Assembly: GCA_041580375.1 (NCBI GenBank) | Contig: JBFGDZ010000095.1 | Coordinates: 1-13,455 of the forward strand | DNA length: 13,455 nucleotides | Direction: 5' to 3' | Source: JAPUIN01 sp041580375 | Lineage (GTDB): Bacteria; Acidobacteriota; Polarisedimenticolia; Gp22-AA2 | Shown: positions 8,719 to 13,455 of the stretch, piece by piece | Layout of the letters: every line of letters begins with the position of its first letter | How positions within the stretch are numbered: position 1 is the first letter of the stretch | Translations under genes and position numbers: made by a program | Notes under the pieces: generated by a model | Database searches by the model: none | Seen by the model: the letters and a program-made list of their open reading frames with translations, nothing else | What the model was told of the DNA's origin: nothing

Positions 8719-9279
8719 ATGCCGGTGGACGAGATTCTCAGAAACGCCCGGAAGAAGATGAACGACACCGTCGAGCACACGCGGAAGGAGCTGGCCGCGA
8801 TCCGGACCGGACGGGCCTCCCTCTCCATCCTGGAGGGAGTCACGGTCGAGTACTTCGGGAACGCCACGCCGCTGCAGCAGGTGGCCACGCTCACGATCCC
8901 GGATCCCAGCCTGATCGTGGCGCAGCCCTGGGACGTGTCGCTGATCCCCAAGATCGAGAAGGCCATCCTGGCCGCCGGACTCGATCTGAACCCCTCCAAC
9001 GACGGCAAGGTCGTGCGCATCCCGATCCCCCCGCTCACGGAGGAGCGCCGCAAGCATCTCGCCCGGCGGGTTCACGACATCGCCGAGCACGGGCGCACGG
9101 CCATCCGCATGGAGCGCCGCCAGGCGAACGACGGACTGAAGAAGCTCCTGAAGGACAAGGCGATCTCCGAGGACGAAGAAAAGCGGGGGCTCGATCAGGT
9201 GCAGAAGGCCACCGATCAGCATACCGGTCAGATCGACGAGCTCTCCAAGCACAAGGAAGAGGAGATCCTCAAGATCTGA
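8719..9279 (+). CDS. frr: Ribosome recycling factor
   Basis: RRF works with EF-G to split ribosomes after termination. At 186 aa it is the standard length. The family signature AIRTGRAS (27-34) opens the three-helix bundle, followed by YFGNATPLQQVA, the PWD block, and NPSNDGKVVRIPIPPLTEE. The charged C-terminal helix, with RRQANDGLKKL and the final KHKEEEILKI, is typical. The ATG at 8719 lies 3 bases after the pyrH stop. In many bacteria uppS and cdsA come next; here ispD follows after 46 bases, so isoprenoid precursor genes take that position. Confidence 0.98.
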   Translation: MPVDEILRNARKKMNDTVEHTRKELAAIRTGRASLSILEGVTVEYFGNATPLQQVATLTIPDPSLIVAQPWDVSLIPKIEKAILAAGLDLNPSNDGKVVRIPIPPLTEERRKHLARRVHDIAEHGRTAIRMERRQANDGLKKLLKDKAISEDEEKRGLDQVQKATDQHTGQIDELSKHKEEEILKI

Positions 9280-9325
9280 CCCGCCCCCATCGCCCGACCC
9301 GCGCGCCCAGGAGGCCGGGGGACGC

Positions 9326-10015
9326 ATGCAGACAGCCGCCATCATCGTCGCGGCGGGCCGCGGATCGCGCATGGGCCCCGGCCCCCCGAAGATCGGTCTG
9401 AAGATCGCCGGGGAGGCGATCCTCGCGCTCGTCGTGCGCGCCTTCGTTTCGCATCCTCGCATCGGCTCGGTCGTCGTCGTGGCGGATCCGGCCCGGGCGG
9501 CGTCGATCCTGGGGCCGGAGTTGACCGCGGCCGTCGACCGGGTCGAGGGAGGCGCCGTGCGCCAGGACTCGGTGCGGGCCGGCCTGGCGCGCATCGGGGA
9601 CGCCGGGATCGTGCTGATCCACGATGCGGCCCGGCCGCTCGTCTCCGCCGGTCTGATCGAGCGCGTCCTCGAGGAGACGATCCGATCCGGCGCCGCCGTG
9701 CCGGCGATCCGGGTGACCGACACGGTGAAGCGGATTGAGGCCGGCTCCGTGGTCGGCGGGACGGTGCCACGCGGAAACCTCGTCCTGGCGCAGACGCCGC
9801 AGGGTTTCCGGTCCGATCGGCTGCGCGCGGCCTTCGCGCGTGCCGATCAGGACGGCTACGCGGGCACGGACGACGCCAGCCTGCTGGAACATGCCGGGGA
9901 GCGCGTGACGATCGTGCCGGGCGATGCGGAGAACATCAAGATCACGCATCCGGCCGATCTCCGGCTCGCGGAGGCGATCGCACGCGCCAGGAGCGGGGAG
10001 CGCGTCCGTGGCTGA
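9326..10015 (+). CDS. ispD: 2-C-methyl-D-erythritol 4-phosphate cytidylyltransferase
   Basis: IspD joins CTP and methylerythritol 4-phosphate to give CDP-methylerythritol, the third MEP-pathway step. The nucleotide-binding start IIVAAGRGSRMG with the following PPK (Lys of the CTP site) is clear. It is followed by RQDSVRAGL, IHDAARPLVS, the TPQGFR block, TDDASLLE and GDAENIKITHPADL, all family hallmarks in order. Length (229 aa) is normal. The ATG at 9326 has AGGAGG (9309-9314) upstream with a longish 11-base spacing. The residue after PK and the loop before the first conserved helix (IGLKIAGEAIL) differ from the usual pattern but lie in a variable stretch. Its end overlaps the ispF start by 8 bases, so the two successive-pathway enzymes are coupled. 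Confidence 0.95.
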   Translation: MQTAAIIVAAGRGSRMGPGPPKIGLKIAGEAILALVVRAFVSHPRIGSVVVVADPARAASILGPELTAAVDRVEGGAVRQDSVRAGLARIGDAGIVLIHDAARPLVSAGLIERVLEETIRSGAAVPAIRVTDTVKRIEAGSVVGGTVPRGNLVLAQTPQGFRSDRLRAAFARADQDGYAGTDDASLLEHAGERVTIVPGDAENIKITHPADLRLAEAIARARSGERVRG

Positions 10016-10619
10016 GGGTCGTTCCCGAAGGGCCGCCGTCCACGCGCCGGCATCGATTCGGATCGGACTCGGCGTCGACCTGCACCCGCTGCAGCGGGGC
10101 CGCAGGCTCGTGCTGGGCGGGGTCGTCGTGCCGCACGATCGCGGTCTCGGCGGTCATTCTGATGCCGACGTGCTCTCCCACGCGATCTGCGACGCCCTCC
10201 TGGGGGCGCTCGGCCTGCCCGACCTGGGGGCCCGCTTCCCCGACGACGACGTCCGGAACCGGGGCCGTTCCAGCCTGGAGTTCCTCCGCGAGGTGGGCAA
10301 GGACGTGAGGACGAGGGGAGCCGCGATCCTCAACGTCGATGCGGTGATTCTCGCCGAGGAGCCGCGCCTCGCGCCGCACCTCTCCGACATGCGCGCCCGC
10401 GTGAGCGACGCGCTCGCTTGCTCCGCCGGCGCGATCGGAATCCGGGTCAAGCGGTTCGAGGGCCTGGGAGCGATCGGCAGGGGGGAGGGGATCATGGCCC
10501 AGGCGGCGGCGCTGATCTCCGTCTCCCCCGGCGCGAAGGGTCGGGCCGCGCGGCCCGGCCGCGGAGAGCGGGCCATCCGGCGCGGGCGGATCGCGCGCCG
10601 GGGGCGGCGGCGCCCGTGA
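10008..10619 (+). CDS. ispF: 2-C-methyl-D-erythritol 2,4-cyclodiphosphate synthase
   Basis: IspF cyclises CDP-methylerythritol 2-phosphate to the cyclodiphosphate, releasing CMP; the family works as a trimer with a metal ion. Metal ligands Asp24, His26 (in GVDLHPL) and His58 (in GHSDADVLSHA) are present, as are RFPDDD and GLGAIGRGEGI. The GTG at 10008 was chosen because GGGGAG (9995-10000) precedes it by 7 bases. The resulting 203 aa is longer than the usual 155-160, from about 16 extra N-terminal residues and a 30-residue Arg-rich C-terminal tail. Two oddities: the usual FPDTD is FPDDD, and the Thr-rich stretch before the conserved Glu (ATTTE in E. coli) reads VKRFE (147-151). It overlaps ispD by 8 bases and gltX by 4. 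Confidence 0.93.
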   Translation: MAEGRSRRAAVHAPASIRIGLGVDLHPLQRGRRLVLGGVVVPHDRGLGGHSDADVLSHAICDALLGALGLPDLGARFPDDDVRNRGRSSLEFLREVGKDVRTRGAAILNVDAVILAEEPRLAPHLSDMRARVSDALACSAGAIGIRVKRFEGLGAIGRGEGIMAQAAALISVSPGAKGRAARPGRGERAIRRGRIARRGRRRP

Positions 10620-12133
10620 GCGCGCCGCGCGTCCGGTTCGCCCCCTCGCCGACCGGCTCTCTGCACCTCGGCAACGCCCGCACCGCCCTCTTCAACTGGC
10701 TGTTCGCGAGATCGCGCGGCGGCTCGTTCGTGCTGCGCATCGAGGACACCGATGCCGCCCGGTCGCTTCCGGAGCACGAGGCCGGCGTGCTGGACGATCT
10801 GCGCTGGCTGGGACTCGGCTGGGACGAGGGCCCCGACGAGGGGGGCCCGTCCGGTCCGTACCGTCAGTCGGAGCGGCTGGATCGCCACCGCCAGGCCGCG
10901 GAGCGGCTGGTCATGGCCGGCGCCGCGTATCCGTGTTTCTGCGACACCGCGCGTCTGAAGAAGGAGCGGCTCGAGCTGCGCGCCGCGGGGGGCGCCTCCC
11001 TGTATCCGGGACGCTGCCGGAGGATCGCGCCCGCCGAAGCCGCGGCCCGGCGGGCGAGGGAGTCCCACGCCCTGAGGCTCAACGTCGACGCGGTGGCGTG
11101 CGGAGAGACGGCGATCGAGTTCAACGATCTGATCCACGGGCGGATCAGGACCCCGATCACGCAGATCGGCGACTTCGTCCTGATGCGCCGCGAGGGAAGG
11201 CCCTCCTACAATTTCGCCGTCGTCCTGGACGATCTGGAGATGGAGATCACGCATGTGATCCGGGGTGACGATCACCTCTCGAATACACCCCGCCAGGTGC
11301 TCGTCGCGCGCGCGCTGGGCCGGAGCGGCCCCCCGGGGTTCGCCCATCTGCCGCTCATCGTCGGAGAGGGGGGCGCTCCCCTGAGCAAGCGGGAGGGCGG
11401 CGCGTCGGTCGCCTGGTTCCGCGAGCAGGGCTACACTCCCGAGGGCCTGATCAACGCCCTGGTGCTGCTGGGCTGGTCGGCCCCCGGCGGTCAGGATCTC
11501 CTGACGCGGGAGGAGATCCTCGCCTGCTTCGACCTGGAGCGGGTGTCGGGCTCGCCGGCGATCTTCGATCGGCAGAAGCTGGACGCCCTCGCGTCGCGCC
11601 ACATGGCCCGTGCTTCCGAGAGCCGCCTCATTCCCCTCGCCCTCGATCACCTCCGACGATCGGGCCACCTCCCCGACCCCGTGCCGGAAGGGGCCGGAGC
11701 GTGGGTGGGAAGGCTCGTGAGCCTGTACGCCGATCGGCTCGCGAAGATGGCGGATCTCCCGCGCGAAGCGGCACCCGTGTTCCGCTTCGACCCGTCGCTG
11801 GCGCTGGCCGATCCGGACGTCAGGAAGGAGCTGTGCGAGCCCGCGACGCGCCGCGTCATCGAGGCGCTCGTCGAGGAGATCGGCGGGGAGCCGATCACCG
11901 CGCCCCGCTTCCAGGCCGCCGCCGACGCGGTCCGCCGGCGTACCGGGGCGAAGGGGCGTCAGCTCTACCACCCGCTGCGAGTCGCCCTGACCGGCGCCCC
12001 GTCGGGGCCGGAGCTGGTGAAGCTGCTGCCTGTCATCGAGGAGGGGGTCCGTCTCCGACTCCCGAGGCCCGTCATACCGTGCGTCGAGCGGGCGCGGGCG
12101 CTCCTGGCGGCGACCTCGGGGGCGACCGCGTGA
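10616..12133 (+). CDS. gltX: Glutamyl-tRNA synthetase
   Basis: This class I synthetase (505 aa) charges tRNA-Glu, or also tRNA-Gln in organisms using the amidotransferase route. The HIGH-type motif is APSPTGSLHLGN (9-20), followed by LRIEDTD. The second signature is LSKR at 256-259, preceded by Pro rather than the usual Lys. A zinc-site pattern CFC (107-109) with YPGRC (130-134) is intact. VIRGDDHLSNTPRQ and LLGWSAPGG are further family blocks, and the anticodon-binding helical half fills the C terminus. The GTG at 10616 overlaps the ispF stop (GTGA) and places the HIGH motif at the normal distance from the N terminus; upstream in-frame sequence lies within ispF. Whether it is discriminating cannot be told without knowing if glnS or gatCAB exists. 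Confidence 0.96.
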   Translation: MSAPRVRFAPSPTGSLHLGNARTALFNWLFARSRGGSFVLRIEDTDAARSLPEHEAGVLDDLRWLGLGWDEGPDEGGPSGPYRQSERLDRHRQAAERLVMAGAAYPCFCDTARLKKERLELRAAGGASLYPGRCRRIAPAEAAARRARESHALRLNVDAVACGETAIEFNDLIHGRIRTPITQIGDFVLMRREGRPSYNFAVVLDDLEMEITHVIRGDDHLSNTPRQVLVARALGRSGPPGFAHLPLIVGEGGAPLSKREGGASVAWFREQGYTPEGLINALVLLGWSAPGGQDLLTREEILACFDLERVSGSPAIFDRQKLDALASRHMARASESRLIPLALDHLRRSGHLPDPVPEGAGAWVGRLVSLYADRLAKMADLPREAAPVFRFDPSLALADPDVRKELCEPATRRVIEALVEEIGGEPITAPRFQAAADAVRRRTGAKGRQLYHPLRVALTGAPSGPELVKLLPVIEEGVRLRLPRPVIPCVERARALLAATSGATA

Positions 12134-12900
12134 GCGAGGGGACGATCTTCGGCATCCATCCGGTTCTCGAGGCGCTGGGCGGCGAGAGCCGCCGGGTCAG
12201 CCGCATTCTGGTCGCCGCGGGGCGGCGGGATCGGACCATCGCCCGGATACTCCAGGCCGCGCGGCAAGCCGGCGTGCCGGTGCGCCGCGCCCCGAGAGCC
12301 GCGCTCGACCGGCTCGCGTGCGGGGCCAGCCACCAGGGGGTCATCGCCTGGATCGGCGAGGCGGTGTATGCGGAGCCGGAGGCCGTGCTGGCGCGCGCCG
12401 CGGAGCCGGCTCTCGTCGTCGTCCTGGACGGCGTGGAGGATCCGAGGAATCTCGGCGCGGTCATCCGGGCCGCCGCCGGAGCCGGCGCGGACGGCGTCTT
12501 CCTGCCCGAGCGGGGTACGCCGGATCTGACGGCCTCGTGCGCGAAGGCCTCGGCCGGAGCGGTGGAGAGGATCCCGATCGCCCGCATCGGCAACGTCGTC
12601 TCGTTCCTTAAGTCACTGAAGGATAAAGGGATCTGGGTCGCCGGCCTGGATCCCGGGGGGGAGACGCCGTACGACCGGTTCGACCTCACCCAGCCGGTCG
12701 CGCTCGTGCTGGGTGCGGAGGGGAGGGGGCTGCGCCGCCTCGCCCGCGAGACCTGCGACGTCCTGCTCGGAATTCCGCTCGGCCCGGGGGTCGAGTCCCT
12801 CAATCTGGCGGTGGCCGCGGCCGTCGTGCTGTTCGAGGCGGGCCGTCAGAGGCGTTCGGCGGGGGCGGGCGACCTCGGGCGGCGTGACCGGCCCGCATGA
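12130..12900 (+). CDS. rlmB: TrmH/SpoU-family RNA 2'-O-methyltransferase, probably RlmB
   Basis: A SAM-dependent SPOUT-class enzyme (256 aa) that methylates a ribose 2'-OH. The N-terminal substrate-binding domain opens with FGIHPVLEAL, the pattern of the RlmB group that modifies G2251 of 23S rRNA (E. coli numbering). Motif 1 is DGVEDPRNLGAVIRAA, motif 2 is ALVLGAEGRGLRRL, and motif 3 is IPLGPGVESLNLAVAAA; together they make the trefoil-knot SAM site. The Asn and Arg of motif 1 and the SLN of motif 3 are in place. The GTG at 12130 overlaps the gltX stop by 4 bases. The short C-terminal tail is basic. A tRNA target of the TrmH type is the alternative, less favoured because of the extra N-terminal domain. 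Confidence 0.88.
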   Translation: MSEGTIFGIHPVLEALGGESRRVSRILVAAGRRDRTIARILQAARQAGVPVRRAPRAALDRLACGASHQGVIAWIGEAVYAEPEAVLARAAEPALVVVLDGVEDPRNLGAVIRAAAGAGADGVFLPERGTPDLTASCAKASAGAVERIPIARIGNVVSFLKSLKDKGIWVAGLDPGGETPYDRFDLTQPVALVLGAEGRGLRRLARETCDVLLGIPLGPGVESLNLAVAAAVVLFEAGRQRRSAGAGDLGRRDRPA

Positions 12901-12941
12901 CGCGCGGAAGAGAGCCCTTCGCAAGCAAAAATCACGCCGCC
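12878..12941 (+). repeat. 10-bp perfect inverted repeat around the rlmB stop
   Basis: GGCGGCGTGA (12878-12887) and its exact complement TCACGCCGCC (12932-12941) flank 44 bases that include the rlmB stop codon. No T tract follows, so it is not a standard terminator. The right arm ends 6 bases before a TTGCAG element upstream of the tRNAs. Function is unknown, and chance is possible in DNA this GC-rich. Confidence 0.45.
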
Positions 12942-12947
12942 GGGGTG

Positions 12948-12976
12948 TTGCAGTATGTCCAGTGCTATGTTAGCAT
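12948..12976 (+). promoter_or_regulatory. Candidate promoter for the tRNA(-tuf) cluster
   Basis: TTGCAG (12948-12953) and TAGCAT (12971-12976) are 17 bases apart. Alternatively an extended -10, TGCTATGTT (12963-12971), could act with little -35 help. Either would start transcription just ahead of the first tRNA at 12991. The AT-rich patch is conspicuous in this sequence, but the hexamer matches are partial. Confidence 0.5.
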
Positions 12977-12990
12977 TCCGCCCCTGTCAG

Positions 12991-13066
12991 GCTGGCGTAG
13001 CTCAGCGGGTAGAGCAGCTGATTTGTAATCAGCCGGTCGGGGGTTCAAATCCCTTCGCCAGCTCCA
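12991..13066 (+). tRNA. tRNA-Thr (anticodon UGU)
   Basis: This is a full cloverleaf of 76 bases with encoded CCA. Acceptor GCTGGCG pairs perfectly with CGCCAGC. The D stem is GCTC/GAGC, the anticodon stem GCTGA/TCAGC has loop TTTGTAA, and TGT sits at 13024-13026. The T stem GGGGG/CCCTT contains two G-U pairs, with loop TTCAAAT. The discriminator is T, followed by CCA (13064-13066). First of four tRNAs. Confidence 0.96.
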
Positions 13067-13120
13067 TACCCGCGAGGCGCTGGCCTGTCTGCGTGCGGCG
13101 GAGTGCGTCGGGGCGTTCCT

Positions 13121-13202
13121 GGGGAGATTCCCGAGTGGTCAAAGGGAGCAGACTGTAAATCTGCCGCCGAAGGCTTCGGAGGTTCGAATCCTCCTCTCCC
13201 CA
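13121..13202 (+). tRNA. tRNA-Tyr (anticodon GUA)
   Basis: This is a class II tRNA with a long variable arm (13165-13177). Acceptor GGGGAGA pairs with TCTCCCC. The anticodon stem GCAGA/TCTGC has loop CTGTAAA, with GTA at 13155-13157. The T stem is GGAGG/CCTCC with loop TTCGAAT, and the discriminator is A at 13202. The following bases are CCC, so the 3' CCA is not encoded, unlike in the neighbouring tRNAs. Confidence 0.96.
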
Positions 13203-13289
13203 CCCGAGTCGAGAAGCCAGCGAGGCGGTGGCCGGCTGCGGCGAGGATCCCGATCGACGGGATGTTCGCCCCAGCCGGGCGCGTACGGG

Positions 13290-13364
13290 GCGGGAGTAGC
13301 TCAGGGGTAGAGCATCAGCCTTCCAAGCTGAGGGTCGCGGGTTCGAATCCCGTTTCCCGCTCCA
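13290..13364 (+). tRNA. tRNA-Gly (anticodon UCC)
   Basis: Acceptor GCGGGAG pairs with TTCCCGC with one terminal G-U. The D stem is GCTC/GAGC. The anticodon stem TCAGC/GCTGA has loop CTTCCAA, with TCC at 13322-13324. The T stem is GCGGG/CCCGT with loop TTCGAAT. Discriminator T and encoded CCA (13362-13364) end the gene. The next tRNA starts only 17 bases later. Confidence 0.96.
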
Positions 13365-13381
13365 TGGTTTATTGAGACAGG

Positions 13382-13455
<74 letters not shown>

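Noticed and set aside
12900..12990. Intrinsic terminator between rlmB and the tRNAs
   Set aside because: A weak bulged stem (GCGGAAG with CTTCGC) exists, but it is followed by A-rich rather than T-rich sequence on the coding strand.

Overview
This 13,455-base window is a very GC-rich bacterial chromosome segment. Every gene I can support lies on the + strand. The gene order rplM-rpsI-rpsB-tsf-pyrH-frr-ispD-ispF-gltX-rlmB-tRNAs, the GC-rich codon use and the frequent GTG/TTG starts fit a free-living, deep-branching high-GC bacterium, for example an Acidobacteriota-like or similar soil or sediment lineage. That placement is inference: no rRNA gene is present, and I cannot place the organism by sequence search.

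Positions 1-1697 hold the 3' end of an uncharacterised coiled-coil protein. It overlaps by 4 bases an NtrC-type response regulator that has intact receiver and sigma-54 AAA+ domains but no C-terminal Fis-type DNA-binding domain. A 223-base gap follows (1698-1920). It carries a good sigma-70-type promoter and, downstream of that promoter, a textbook intrinsic-terminator hairpin with a T7 tract, preceded by a hairpin that could compete with it. This looks like a leader attenuator for the next operon.

Positions 1921-5191 are a tightly coupled three-gene operon: a predicted P-loop GTPase (COG2403 / cyclic 2,3-diphosphoglycerate synthetase-like), a carbamate kinase and an ornithine carbamoyltransferase. 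There is no arginine deiminase. The kinase and transferase share carbamoyl phosphate, so the GTPase probably acts in or around that chemistry, but its reaction is unknown. This is the most interesting metabolic unit in the window.

Positions 5188-12900 are the housekeeping block. A promoter overlapping the OTC stop codon precedes ribosomal proteins L13 and S9. Then come S2 (with a long low-complexity tail), EF-Ts, UMP kinase and ribosome recycling factor. After these, four genes are joined end to end or nearly so: IspD, IspF (MEP isoprenoid pathway), glutamyl-tRNA synthetase and an RlmB/TrmH-family rRNA 2'-O-methyltransferase. The ispF, gltX and rlmB starts are GTG codons overlapping the preceding stop.

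Positions 12991-13455 carry four tRNA genes: Thr(UGU), Tyr(GUA), Gly(UCC) and Thr(GGU). Their order and anticodons match the E. coli thrU-tyrU-glyT-thrT cluster that precedes tufB, so an EF-Tu gene probably lies just beyond the right edge. No mobile element, CRISPR array, rRNA gene or phage gene was seen, and no stretch over 300 bases lacks a gene.
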